Part shown: positions 33,097 to 40,978 of the stretch, one piece after another
How positions within the stretch are numbered: position 1 is the first letter of the stretch
How the letters are laid out: each line of letters opens with the position of its first letter
NCBI RefSeq assembly: GCF_900110765.1
Contig: NZ_FOEO01000047.1
Span: 1 to 42,087 of the forward strand
DNA length: 42,087 nucleotides
From: Pseudomonas sp. NFACC02
Lineage (GTDB): Bacteria > Pseudomonadota > Gammaproteobacteria > Pseudomonadales > Pseudomonadaceae
Direction of reading: 5' to 3'
Notes under the pieces: model-generated
Databases searched by the model: none
The model's input: only the letters and a program-made list of their open reading frames with translations
Told to the model about the DNA's origin: nothing
Position numbers and translations under genes: made by a program

Positions 33097-34068
33097 ATGA
33101 TTCGTTTTCTTCATCATGTCGGGCTGTCAGTACCGGACCTGGAAATCGGTCGTGCGTTCTATGAAACGTTCGGGCTCGAAGCGCGGGTTTCCGGCCAGCA
33201 TTTGGTGCTGCGTTGCAAAGGCCGCCCACAGGACCAGATCCGCCTGATGCCGGGCAGCGTCAAACGCCTGAGTTACGTGGCCTACGGCACTGATGCCGAA
33301 GGTCTCAAGCAAATCCGCAAGAACCTCAAGAAGCACAATGTCGCGTTGCAGAATGCACCGTTCGATATCGATTCCGAGGGGCTGTGGTTTCAGGACCCGA
33401 GCAGCGATTGGGTGCATGTGTGCGAAGGCGTAGAGTCACCCGCGCTGCCTCGTCCTACTCCGGATGTCAACACATATGGTCGCTATCGCCGTATCGGTGA
33501 ACGCGCCTGCGACCTGGCATCCTCGTCTCGTCAGGCATCGCCGCTGCGCTTGGGTCACTTGATCAAATTCAGCCCGGACGTTGACCGCTCCGTAGCTTTC
33601 TATACCCAGGTTCTGGGTATGAAGGTATCCGACAAGGCTGCAGATATTCTGGCGTTCCTGCGCTTCGGCTGTGGTGGCGATCATCACGCACTTGGCTTGG
33701 CCAAGAGTTCTCACAGCGGCCTGCATCACCTGAGCTTCGAAGTCATGGACATCGACGAGATCGAACTGGGTGCGCAAAATCTGATAGCCAAGGGCTACAC
33801 CAACGCCTTCGGCCTCGGTCGACACGTTGGCGGGTCGAACTACTTTCACTACATCCGTGACCCATGGAACAGCCTGGTCGAATACTTCTGGGACATCGAT
33901 GTGGTGCCCGAAGACGACAGCGACTGGGTGGTGTTGAACGCGTCCGGTCCTCACGAACTCGCCGCCGTCTGGGCGGTGAGCCCTCCTCAGGAAGATTTTG
34001 CGCAGAATTATGAAGCGCCTGCCGATGCCGCGTCCCCAGCGCTGCTCGAGGCGCTGGCCAATGGCTGA
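33097..34068 (+). CDS. Two-domain VOC-family extradiol ring-cleavage dioxygenase (323 aa)
   Basis: A type I extradiol (vicinal oxygen chelate) dioxygenase with two repeated domains (about residues 1-115 and 148-270). The C-terminal domain has a complete iron facial triad: His154 (LGHLIKF), His211 (GLHHLSFEV) and Glu262 (SLVEYFW). Second-shell residues fit too: His-His near 196-197 and His243 in GRHVGG, with Tyr249/Tyr252 close to the acid/base Tyr position. This resembles BphC/catechol 2,3-dioxygenase-type enzymes, but overall it matches a less-studied branch with an extended C-terminus. It should open a catechol- or hydroquinone-like ring to a semialdehyde or acylpyruvate for the FAH-family enzyme downstream. 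It overlaps the YciI gene by 8 bp. Confidence 0.85.
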   Translation: MIRFLHHVGLSVPDLEIGRAFYETFGLEARVSGQHLVLRCKGRPQDQIRLMPGSVKRLSYVAYGTDAEGLKQIRKNLKKHNVALQNAPFDIDSEGLWFQDPSSDWVHVCEGVESPALPRPTPDVNTYGRYRRIGERACDLASSSRQASPLRLGHLIKFSPDVDRSVAFYTQVLGMKVSDKAADILAFLRFGCGGDHHALGLAKSSHSGLHHLSFEVMDIDEIELGAQNLIAKGYTNAFGLGRHVGGSNYFHYIRDPWNSLVEYFWDIDVVPEDDSDWVVLNASGPHELAAVWAVSPPQEDFAQNYEAPADAASPALLEALANG

Positions 34069-34438
34069 ACTGACGACTGAAAAAGACCTGCTCGCAGGCA
34101 TGCTGAATAAGCCGCTGTTCGTCGCGTTTCGCAGCCCGCGCAATCTCACGCGCATGTCTGAGCTGCTGGGCGCCCACCTGCAATGGGCGATCGGCGCTCA
34201 GAATCGAGGCGAGCTGTTCGCCTCGGGGCCTTTCGTGTCGGACCAGTACAGCCCGGGACAGTTGGGCGGCATGAGCATCCTGCGTGCTTCGAGTCAGGAG
34301 GAGGCCGAGCGACTGGTTCAGGCCGATCCTTTCATAGCCAACGGCGTATTCGGTGTTGAAGTGCGCAAATGGATGCTCATGGAGGGAGGTCTCACGGTTC
34401 ACGTGACCTTCTCCGACAAACGCGCTTCGCTTCTTTGA
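34061..34438 (+). CDS. YciI-like protein (125 aa)
   Basis: A YCII-domain protein (dimeric alpha-beta barrel fold) with RMSELLGAHLQWAIGAQNRGELFASGPF (Arg near 31, conserved His in LGAHLQW and Asp-like position), GMSILRASSQEEAERLVQADPFIANGVF and a C-terminal beta strand. Related proteins include chlorohydroquinone-degradation and dehalogenase-type lyases, with a His-Asp pair as active site. Translation starts at 34061 inside the end of the dioxygenase gene (8-bp overlap), indicating coupling. It is followed after 9 bp by the FAH-family gene. It may isomerise or hydrolyse the ring-cleavage product; the function is unproven. Confidence 0.82.
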   Translation: MAELTTEKDLLAGMLNKPLFVAFRSPRNLTRMSELLGAHLQWAIGAQNRGELFASGPFVSDQYSPGQLGGMSILRASSQEEAERLVQADPFIANGVFGVEVRKWMLMEGGLTVHVTFSDKRASLL

Positions 34439-34447
34439 GGGTGGTAC

Positions 34448-35401
34448 ATGAAATACCAACTTTTCGCTTATCAGTCGAACTTGTCAGTGCCTGCTACGGG
34501 CGTACTGATCGACGGACGCGCCTATGATTTGAGCCCGGTCGCTCTTGCAGCCTCCCTTGCGCTCTCGGACATGGCAATCGATGCACTGCTCGAAGACTGG
34601 AGCCATGCCAACGAGCAGCTTCAGGCACTGACGGACCGCATCGTTGGTGATCCTGCTGCATTTCAGGCCGAGGTGCTGGATCTCGAAACCCTTGAGTGGG
34701 CGCCGCCATTACAGCGTCCCGGCGCCATTTATGCCGCAGGTGCGAACTACCGCGATCACGTGGCCGCCATGGCACGGGCGTTCAACATGAATCTGTCTCT
34801 GGACCCGCGCAGCGACGGCATCGCGCCCTGGCACTTCATCAAGGCCGGACGCGGCACCCTGTCGGCTCACAAGCAGATCGTGCAGATGCCTGAGGGAACG
34901 CAGAAGCTGGATTGGGAAGCCGAACTGGCTGTGGTGATTGGCCGTCGGGCTTACCGGGTTAATAAGGACAAGGCGTTGGACTACGTGGCCGGTTACACCT
35001 GTGCCAACGACCTGTCATCGCGGGACAGCCTGGTACGTGCCAATGTCGACGCCAGCTCGCCGTTTCGCTTCGACTGGATAGGGCACAAGGTCTTCAACGG
35101 GGGATGCCCGTTGGGTCCATATTTCACACCGGCGCAATTCGTCACAGACCCCGAGAACCTCGGCATCAAGCTGTGGCGCAATGGCAAGCTGGAGCAGGAC
35201 TCCAATACGTCCAACCACCTCTATGGCATCGCCGATCAGATCGAGTACCTGACTCAACGGGTGGAGTTGTTTCCCGGTGACATTCTGTTGACCGGAACCC
35301 CCGCAGGCGTTGGCATGGAAAAAGGTGTTTTCCTGGCCCGCGGCGACGCCCTGAAAGTCTGGATCGATGGACTCGGCGAGTTGGACACGATCATCGCCTG
35401 A
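34448..35401 (+). CDS. Fumarylacetoacetate hydrolase family protein (317 aa)
   Basis: An FAH-superfamily hydrolase, isomerase or decarboxylase acting on acylpyruvate-type ring-cleavage products with Mg2+ or Ca2+. The metal site is Glu157 and Glu159 (DWEAELAVVIGR) plus Asp188 (CANDLSSRD). The active-site ANYRDH (residues 99-104) and the C-terminal GDILLTGTPAGVGMEKG block are typical. The N-terminal 80 residues form the usual cap domain. GAGGG precedes the ATG. In this operon it would follow the extradiol-type dioxygenase and cleave C-C bonds to give pyruvate or fumarate/maleate plus a smaller acid. Confidence 0.9.
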   Translation: MKYQLFAYQSNLSVPATGVLIDGRAYDLSPVALAASLALSDMAIDALLEDWSHANEQLQALTDRIVGDPAAFQAEVLDLETLEWAPPLQRPGAIYAAGANYRDHVAAMARAFNMNLSLDPRSDGIAPWHFIKAGRGTLSAHKQIVQMPEGTQKLDWEAELAVVIGRRAYRVNKDKALDYVAGYTCANDLSSRDSLVRANVDASSPFRFDWIGHKVFNGGCPLGPYFTPAQFVTDPENLGIKLWRNGKLEQDSNTSNHLYGIADQIEYLTQRVELFPGDILLTGTPAGVGMEKGVFLARGDALKVWIDGLGELDTIIA

Positions 35402-35415
35402 CCCTCTTGCGCCCC

Positions 35416-35432
35416 CCGACCGGTCAGGTCGG
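35416..35432 (+). terminator. Small hairpin after FAH gene
   Basis: CCGACC-GGTCA-GGTCGG, a 6-bp stem 14 bp past the stop. It is in the 147-bp gap before the porin-like gene and may partially end transcription. No T-tract follows. Confidence 0.4.
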
Positions 35433-35548
35433 CGGTCATCACATCGACCGATGCTCACTCCCGTGACAGGGAGGGGCGTCGTTCACTCCGAAACAGGCAA
35501 TCCCCGCACACACGAACGCTAGAAGCCATAACAAGAAGGTACGAGGAA

Positions 35549-36499
35549 ATGAGGCGATCAGCCCGACTCTCCTATACACACGCATGCCCCGTGACTGCCG
35601 CACTGCTCGCCGGCGTGCTGCTCAATGCCACGTCAGCCCACGCGACGGAAGGCGGGGGCAGTGGGTACCCCGTCGGCGTCAACACCGTCCAGTCAGGGCG
35701 GCTTCCACCGCCGGGACTGACCACGTTCTACTACTTGAGCGAATACAGTGCTGATGCAACCCGTGACAGCAGCGGCCATGACAAGCCTGGCATTCATCGT
35801 TTCGATCTGGACGTGAAGGCGTTGTCGATCCGGGTGGATTATGTCTACTCGGACCTCACGTTGTTTGGCGCCAAAGTGGAAAGTCGCTTCGCCTTGCCAT
35901 TGGTCAAAGGCGACATCAGTTTCGATGTGGACACACCCAAAGGGCGTATACGTCGTACCGAACACCAGGATGGCATGGGAGACGTGACCCTCGCGCCGCT
36001 CATCTTGAGCTGGAGTACGCCACGGTTCCACCAATTGCTCGGCGTGGACATCGTCACGCCAGTAGGCTCTTACGACAAGGACAGACTCTTCAACCCTGGG
36101 CGCAATACATGGTCGTTCGGTCCGTGGTACGCATTCACCGCTTACCCGATCGAGAACCTCGAAATCAGCTCCAAGATGGTCTACTTCATCAACAAAAAAA
36201 ACAACGCGACCCGCTACCGTTCCGGCAACGAATTCAATGCCGATTACAACATCGGCTACAACCTGAGCCGGGAATGGCAGGTGGGGGTCAACGGGTACTA
36301 TTACAAGCAGACGAGCGATGACGAGCAGTACGGAGAAACCGTGGGTGACGGAAACCGCGGACAGGTATTTGCATTCGGGCCTGCGGTGAAATATCAGGTA
36401 CAGGGCTACGGCTTTGCCATGAAATGGCAGCGTGAAATGAAAGTAGAAAACCGGTCAGAGGGTGACCGGTTGTGGTTGCAGGCGGTTTACCGATTTTGA
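35549..36499 (+). CDS. MetA-pathway-type outer-membrane transporter (316 aa)
   Basis: Resembles the phenol MetA-degradation-pathway family of outer-membrane barrels. The signal peptide (residues 1-32) ends at SAHA. The mature part begins TEGGGSGYPVGVNTV, with the typical LPPPGLTTFYYLSEYSAD segment, then alternating amphipathic strands rich in Tyr and Asp, and a C-terminal AVYRF ending in Phe, the outer-membrane barrel insertion signal. It is preceded by AAGAAGG. It is the last gene of the ring-cleavage operon and probably admits the aromatic substrate across the outer membrane. A bidirectional hairpin follows. Confidence 0.85.
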   Translation: MRRSARLSYTHACPVTAALLAGVLLNATSAHATEGGGSGYPVGVNTVQSGRLPPPGLTTFYYLSEYSADATRDSSGHDKPGIHRFDLDVKALSIRVDYVYSDLTLFGAKVESRFALPLVKGDISFDVDTPKGRIRRTEHQDGMGDVTLAPLILSWSTPRFHQLLGVDIVTPVGSYDKDRLFNPGRNTWSFGPWYAFTAYPIENLEISSKMVYFINKKNNATRYRSGNEFNADYNIGYNLSREWQVGVNGYYYKQTSDDEQYGETVGDGNRGQVFAFGPAVKYQVQGYGFAMKWQREMKVENRSEGDRLWLQAVYRF

Positions 36500-36520
36500 C
36501 GTATCAACGACCGGTTGGGC

Positions 36521-36551
36521 CCTGACCCTGGTCGTGTCGAACAGGGTCAGG
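36521..36551. terminator. Bidirectional hairpin between porin-like and DUF417 genes
   Basis: CCTGACCCTG (36521-36530) pairs perfectly with CAGGGTCAGG (36542-36551) between two convergent genes. T-tracts are weak; a shared Rho-independent or REP-like end is plausible. Confidence 0.55.
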
Positions 36552-36564
36552 CCTGGACGAGCCA

Positions 36565-37176
36565 TCAAACCGTGTGCATTTCGTAAGGGACTTGCGCGGG
36601 TTTGGCCTCAAGTAATTGACGCGCGGAATCCGCAATCATCACCACGCCCCCGGCCAGCATGAGTACGTCCTTGAGCACCAGGCGTCCGCCGCCGGAGAGG
36701 TAAGGAAATCCAAAATTGGCGTCACCCAGACTCGACACCCAAGCTTCCGGCGTAGTGATCAAAAATGACAGCGTCACTAGCGGGGTGAGGAAGGCCAGGA
36801 TCGAGCCGGCCATGCCCAAGCGTCTGGAAAATGCATACGACAGGACCAGCAGACCGATCAGAATTTCGACCGTACCCAGGCCGTCAGAGAAGGCGTAGGT
36901 ATGGTTCTCCGTCTGCCATTGGCGCTTGACCGGATCGAGCTGTCCTTCGTGGGTCAGGTGCTCTTTGTATTCCTGTGGATGTTCATAGAAGAACGACATG
37001 AAAGGGCTGTTGGCCACGAACGGTGTAATGCTGTCGGCTTCGTAGGGCACGAACTTCAGTGCGCCGATCCAGATGAAGATAATGGCGACGCCAATGCGTA
37101 TGAGGTGGATACCCAGTTTATCGAGGCGGGTTGCCCTATGGAGCAAGGTATCGGTGAGGCTTTTTTGATGAGTCAT
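36565..37176 (-). CDS. DUF417 (YkgB/RclC-like) membrane protein (203 aa)
   Basis: A DUF417-family inner-membrane protein with four predicted TM segments: GIHLIRIGVAIIFIWIGALK near residue 22, VEILIGLLVLSY near 105, MAGSILAFLTPLVTLSFLI near 123, and a final segment near VLMLAGGVVMIADS. The signature KFVPYEADSITPFVANSPFMSFFY follows TM1. Members include E. coli RclC, linked to reactive chlorine resistance. It is leftward and 121 bp from the divergent quinone-reductase-like gene. Its place beside pirin and isochorismatase-like genes suggests a stress module rather than ring cleavage. Confidence 0.85.
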   Translation of the reverse strand: MTHQKSLTDTLLHRATRLDKLGIHLIRIGVAIIFIWIGALKFVPYEADSITPFVANSPFMSFFYEHPQEYKEHLTHEGQLDPVKRQWQTENHTYAFSDGLGTVEILIGLLVLSYAFSRRLGMAGSILAFLTPLVTLSFLITTPEAWVSSLGDANFGFPYLSGGGRLVLKDVLMLAGGVVMIADSARQLLEAKPAQVPYEMHTV

Positions 37177-37297
37177 GATCTGAGTTCCAGTGGTTGGGTG
37201 TGGTACTCAGAATAAAAGTCGCGCGCTTTGGCTTCGTTCGTGATCGGCCCGGTTTTTTGTCCAATCGTCTCAATCGTGTTTTTTGGAGGATAGCTCA

Positions 37298-38290
37298 GTG
37301 AAAGCAGCGTATTACGACCGTCTGGGGCCCGCCGCCGAGGTGCTGCGCGTTGGGGAACTCGACACTCCGTCACCGGGGCCGGGGGAAGTCAGAGTGCGCG
37401 TCGCGGTGTCCGGACTGAACCCCAGCGACATCAAAGGGCGCAGTGGCTTCAAGGGTGCAATGCCCTATGACCGGATCATTCCACATCAGGATGGAGCCGG
37501 CGTTGTCGATGCAGTGGGAGAGGGCGTCTCCCGCACGAGGATCGGCGAACGGGTCTGGGTCTTCGAAGCCCAGACGGGGAAGGCCTTCGGAACGGCGGCG
37601 GAGTACGTGGTTGTGCCGACCGATCGCGCCATTCCGCTCGCGGATGAGGTCAGCTTCGAGCAGGGGGCAAGTCTGGGGGTCGCCGCGCTGACTGCGCACC
37701 GGTGTCTGTTCGCGGACGGCGCGTTGTCAGGGTGTCGGGTCCTTGTGCATGGAGGCGCCGGAGTGGTTGGCTACAGCGCAATACAACTGGCGAAGTGGGC
37801 CGGCGCCTGGGTCGTGACGACTATCCGACACGAACAGGACCGGGAAACCGCTGAGCGGTCAGGCGCAGATCTGGTCGTGAATCTGCGTGAAGAAGACCTG
37901 CCTTCCCGGCTCATGGCCGCGACTGCCAACGTCGGCGTCGACCGCATCGTTGATGTCGACCTGAGAAGCAATCTGGAACTCGACATGGCCTGTCTGGCGC
38001 AGGGGGGCACGGTGAGTGCCTACTCCGTCGAAACCCCCGACGCGACTCTGTCCATTCCAGTGCTGAAAGCGATGGTCAAGGGCTGGTCGTTCCGGTTTGT
38101 CCTCGTTTACACAATGCCGGACGAGGCCAAGCGTTCCGCAATACGGGACATTACGCGGTGTCTCGCCGCAGGGGGGTACAAGGCATTCGTGGGTCAAGTG
38201 TTTGCGCTGGAAGATGTTGACCTGGCCCATGATGCGCTGGAAGCTCGCCGGGTGAAGGGACACATGCTCATCCGTGTCGGGAGCGTGTGA
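37298..38290 (+). CDS. Zinc-free MDR-family NADPH:quinone oxidoreductase (330 aa, GTG start)
   Basis: A medium-chain dehydrogenase/reductase of the quinone oxidoreductase (zeta-crystallin/QOR) type. It begins VKAAYYDRLGPAAEVLRVGEL (after start conversion), with the GroES-like domain to about residue 120, NPSDIKGRSG, and the NADPH-binding motif HGGAGVVGYSAIQLAKWAG near residue 148. No structural or catalytic zinc Cys cluster is present. GTG at 37298 is chosen because GGAGGA lies 8 nt upstream. It likely reduces quinones or alpha,beta-unsaturated ketones with NADPH, fitting a role in detoxifying reactive intermediates. It diverges from the DUF417 gene and converges with the isochorismatase-like gene. 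Confidence 0.87.
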   Translation: MKAAYYDRLGPAAEVLRVGELDTPSPGPGEVRVRVAVSGLNPSDIKGRSGFKGAMPYDRIIPHQDGAGVVDAVGEGVSRTRIGERVWVFEAQTGKAFGTAAEYVVVPTDRAIPLADEVSFEQGASLGVAALTAHRCLFADGALSGCRVLVHGGAGVVGYSAIQLAKWAGAWVVTTIRHEQDRETAERSGADLVVNLREEDLPSRLMAATANVGVDRIVDVDLRSNLELDMACLAQGGTVSAYSVETPDATLSIPVLKAMVKGWSFRFVLVYTMPDEAKRSAIRDITRCLAAGGYKAFVGQVFALEDVDLAHDALEARRVKGHMLIRVGSV

Positions 38291-38313
38291 CGCAAGGGAC
38301 AATCGCAATTGGG

Positions 38314-38346
38314 AGGCCGGTCCTGATCAGCGATCCAGACCGGCCT
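38314..38346. terminator. Hairpin between convergent quinone-reductase and isochorismatase-like genes
   Basis: AGGCCGGTC (38314-38322) pairs perfectly with GACCGGCCT (38338-38346), a 9-bp stem between two convergent stop codons. A likely shared terminator. Confidence 0.6.
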
Positions 38347-38360
38347 GGGCGTTTCGTCGA

Positions 38361-38978
38361 TCAGGCCCTGGACGCGACGTAGCTCGCGTAAAGGTTGCCG
38401 TAGAAAGGCAGGTGCTCGCCCATGATACCGGCCAGCGTTTGGCCGCTCTCATGACGCCAGTCGGCCTGCATTTCGGCGGCTACGGCAACCCAGGTCATCG
38501 GCACGACGCCGGCTTGAACCATGCGCGCGATCGCCACCTCTTGCACGAGCTTGTTCCAGGTCCCGGAAGCATCGATCACAGCGTAAACCTCGTACCCCGC
38601 CTTGATGGCCGAGAGCGCGACGAACGCGACGCAGACTTCGGTCGATACGCCCGCGATGATCAACTTGCGGCGACCGGTCTTCTTGACCGCAGCGACCATA
38701 TCCTCGTTATCCCACGCATTGATTTCGCCAGGTCGATGAATAATAGATGCGTCTGGCAATGTTTGCGTGATGACAGGCAGGACAGGCCCGTTAGGACCGT
38801 CAGCCGCACTGGTCGTGATGACGCTCGGTAGCTTGAAGGTTTTTGCCAACTTGGCCAAAGCCGAGACCGCTGCCATGTATTCGGGAAGGCTTTGATCGTG
38901 TATGCCGTTGGAAAGCCCGGTTTGGTGGTCAACGAAAAGGACAGCTGCGTTATCGGCGCTAAGACGGTCGTAGCTCAT
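38361..38978 (-). CDS. Isochorismatase-like hydrolase, YcaC type (205 aa)
   Basis: A cysteine hydrolase of the isochorismatase superfamily resembling YcaC. Asp17 (VLFVDHQTGL) and Cys116 (GVSTEVCVAF) are the expected catalytic Asp and Cys, with a Lys-rich KKTGRRKL strand just before. The middle segment IHRPGEINAWDNEDMVAAV is characteristic of YcaC-like proteins, and AGYEVYAVIDASGTW follows the Cys helix. Substrates of YcaC-like enzymes are mostly unknown. It is leftward, 94 bp downstream of the pirin gene, and probably part of the pirin transcript. Confidence 0.88.
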   Translation of the reverse strand: MSYDRLSADNAAVLFVDHQTGLSNGIHDQSLPEYMAAVSALAKLAKTFKLPSVITTSAADGPNGPVLPVITQTLPDASIIHRPGEINAWDNEDMVAAVKKTGRRKLIIAGVSTEVCVAFVALSAIKAGYEVYAVIDASGTWNKLVQEVAIARMVQAGVVPMTWVAVAAEMQADWRHESGQTLAGIMGEHLPFYGNLYASYVASRA

Positions 38979-39072
38979 GAAATGCTCCTGGTTGGAAGGG
39001 AACGGCCTCCTGTAGTCGAATGCGTCCCGTAGAAGCGCTCGCCTGCGGAGGGTGGGGGGTCGGTGACACGGA

Positions 39073-39918
39073 TCAGAGGGGCGACAATCGTCCCATTTCG
39101 CCTGCGACGTATCGCGAATAGGCGGCCTGAAGCCCCGCCTGGTCGTTCATGATGAAGGGGCCGTGCGTGGCCACCGGCTCATTCGCATCCACGCCAGAAA
39201 GGAACAGCAGATGAGCACCTTGATGTGTGGTTATACTCACGCTTTCGTTCACGGCGTCATGGGACAAGGCAATAGCCTGGTGCGCGTCGAGACGATGTCT
39301 TTCGCCAGCGCCCTCAACGTCAACAGTTCCCGAAAGCACATAGAACATGACGTTATGCCGTTCCGGAAGATCCAGTGAAAAGCGGGAACTGAGGCGCATG
39401 TCAAAAAAATTGAAGGACTCGGCAGGCTGAATGGGGCCTGTTACGCCATCAAGGGCTCCGGCCAGGACCTTGATCCTGGCGGCGTCAGTGATGATGCAAG
39501 GCACCTGATCGGCGGGGGCGTGGAACACGTCCGGTGCAAGTGCCTTGTTGGCTTGGGACAGGTTGACGAACAGCTGCAGGCCATGCACCTCAACGCCCGG
39601 CACAGCAGGTTGTTCGTCGTGTACCATGCCAAAAGCCGCTTGGCTCCAGACCATGGCGCCCGGCTCGATCACGATGTCGTGGCCGAGGGAGTCTCGATTG
39701 CGCAGCTCACCCGCCGAGTCTTCGAACAGATAGGACACCGCAGAAAAACCGGCATGGGGGTGAGGAGGGAACGTCGGACCCGAGGTCCGAAAATGGTCGA
39801 ACCCCATGATGGGCGCAGCCAAACCGTGCATCGCGTTGACGTTCAGGCGGTGTGCGGTGAAATGGGAACTGAACGCCGAGTGCGATGCTGATGTGAGCGG
39901 GGAAAACGTTATAGACAT
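39073..39918 (-). CDS. Pirin family protein (281 aa)
   Basis: A bicupin of the pirin family. The N-terminal cupin carries PPHPHAGFSAVSYLFEDSAGELRNRDSLG with the conserved metal-site His-x-His and Glu residues, followed by GAMVWSQAAFGMVHDE and a VHGLQLFVNLSQANK strand. The C-terminal cupin includes FYVLSGTVDVEG. Bacterial pirins include quercetin-dioxygenase-like enzymes and regulators; catalytic activity is possible since the metal ligands look intact. The ATG at 39918 follows AGGA; an in-frame upstream reading extends into the LysR intergenic region and is not supported. It is divergent from the LysR gene at 40033 (114 bp), its probable regulator. Confidence 0.88.
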   Translation of the reverse strand: MSITFSPLTSASHSAFSSHFTAHRLNVNAMHGLAAPIMGFDHFRTSGPTFPPHPHAGFSAVSYLFEDSAGELRNRDSLGHDIVIEPGAMVWSQAAFGMVHDEQPAVPGVEVHGLQLFVNLSQANKALAPDVFHAPADQVPCIITDAARIKVLAGALDGVTGPIQPAESFNFFDMRLSSRFSLDLPERHNVMFYVLSGTVDVEGAGERHRLDAHQAIALSHDAVNESVSITTHQGAHLLFLSGVDANEPVATHGPFIMNDQAGLQAAYSRYVAGEMGRLSPL

Positions 39919-40032
39919 TCCACATATCCTGCTTTGGCAGCCTGATGCCTGAGTCATGAGTCGCATGTTAGGCCACATCCCGATCATCGATAAGGTGGCC
40001 CGATCACCCTAGACTGTTGCGGGACAGCACTA

Positions 40033-40959
40033 ATGTTAGAAGACCTCAATGACCTTCAGTTTTTCGTCCTCGTGGTGCGGCACAACGGATTTACGGCTGC
40101 CGCCAAAGCGTCAGGCATCGAAAAAACCCGCCTCAGCCGACGTATTGCGGTTCTTGAATCTAGACTAGGCGTTCGGCTTTTGCACCGCAGCACTCGACAG
40201 ATTTCGCTGACGGAGGCTGGCCTTCAGTTCTACGCGCAGTGCCGCGTGGTCGTGGAAGGAGCAAATGGAGCCTTCGATAGCGTGGCCAATCTGCAGCTCG
40301 AGCCTACGGGACTGGTCAGGTTCAGTTGTCCTCAGGTCATGGCAGAATCCTATCTTTCGCCGATCTTGCCTGCCTATCTTGCTGCGCATCCGAAGGTGCG
40401 CCTTGAGCTCGATGCGTCTGACCGGGCCGTGAATCTGGTTGAGGAGGGATTTGATCTGGCGCTTCGTGCACGGTCGCAGATCGAGGACGCTTGTGGGTTG
40501 GTGGCCAGACGGCTCGGCACGGCTCGGCGGGTTCTGGTCGCCAGTCCTTCATTTCTCGCGCGGCACGGTCACCCCGCCTCACTGGAAGCGCTCGCGACAC
40601 TCGATACGCTGTGCCGCCCAAGCGAAGTTCAGGACGGGAAGGGCAGGTGGACTCTGCATAACGGCACTGAACAACGCCAGCTCATTCACACGCCTCGAAT
40701 GCTGATGGATGGTTTGAGGATGCAGTTGGAGGCGGCCGTCAACGGTCTTGGCATGGCATTGCTGCCTGAATCCATTGCCTCGCTCGCTATCCAGCGTCAC
40801 CAACTGCAACTTGCGTCGGAGGTCTGGACGGGAGCTGCGCACGTGGTCCATCTGTTGTATCCCACACCCAGGGGTATGCTGCCTTCGGTTCGAAGCCTGA
40901 TCGACTATCTGTCGATCCATCTCCCCGCCAGCATCCAGGAGCGCAGCATCGATGTTTGA
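40033..40959 (+). CDS. LysR-family regulator (308 aa), paralogue of the one at 4316
   Basis: A LysR regulator whose HTH (residues 4-63; GIEKTRLSRRIAVLESRLG) and effector domain closely follow the protein at 4316-5254, with shared blocks such as YLSPILPAYL, LGTARRVLVASP, RGKWTLHN-like, AAVNGLGMALLPE and PTPRGMLPSVRSLIDYL. The two sit near opposite ends of the window and face outward in opposite orientations; the similarity is that of older paralogues, not a recent copy. It diverges from the pirin gene, so it probably regulates the pirin/isochorismatase genes. It converges with cynR, with 19 bp between stops. Confidence 0.9.
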   Translation: MLEDLNDLQFFVLVVRHNGFTAAAKASGIEKTRLSRRIAVLESRLGVRLLHRSTRQISLTEAGLQFYAQCRVVVEGANGAFDSVANLQLEPTGLVRFSCPQVMAESYLSPILPAYLAAHPKVRLELDASDRAVNLVEEGFDLALRARSQIEDACGLVARRLGTARRVLVASPSFLARHGHPASLEALATLDTLCRPSEVQDGKGRWTLHNGTEQRQLIHTPRMLMDGLRMQLEAAVNGLGMALLPESIASLAIQRHQLQLASEVWTGAAHVVHLLYPTPRGMLPSVRSLIDYLSIHLPASIQERSIDV

Positions 40960-40978
40960 CCTTTTCTCAAAGCGCGAT

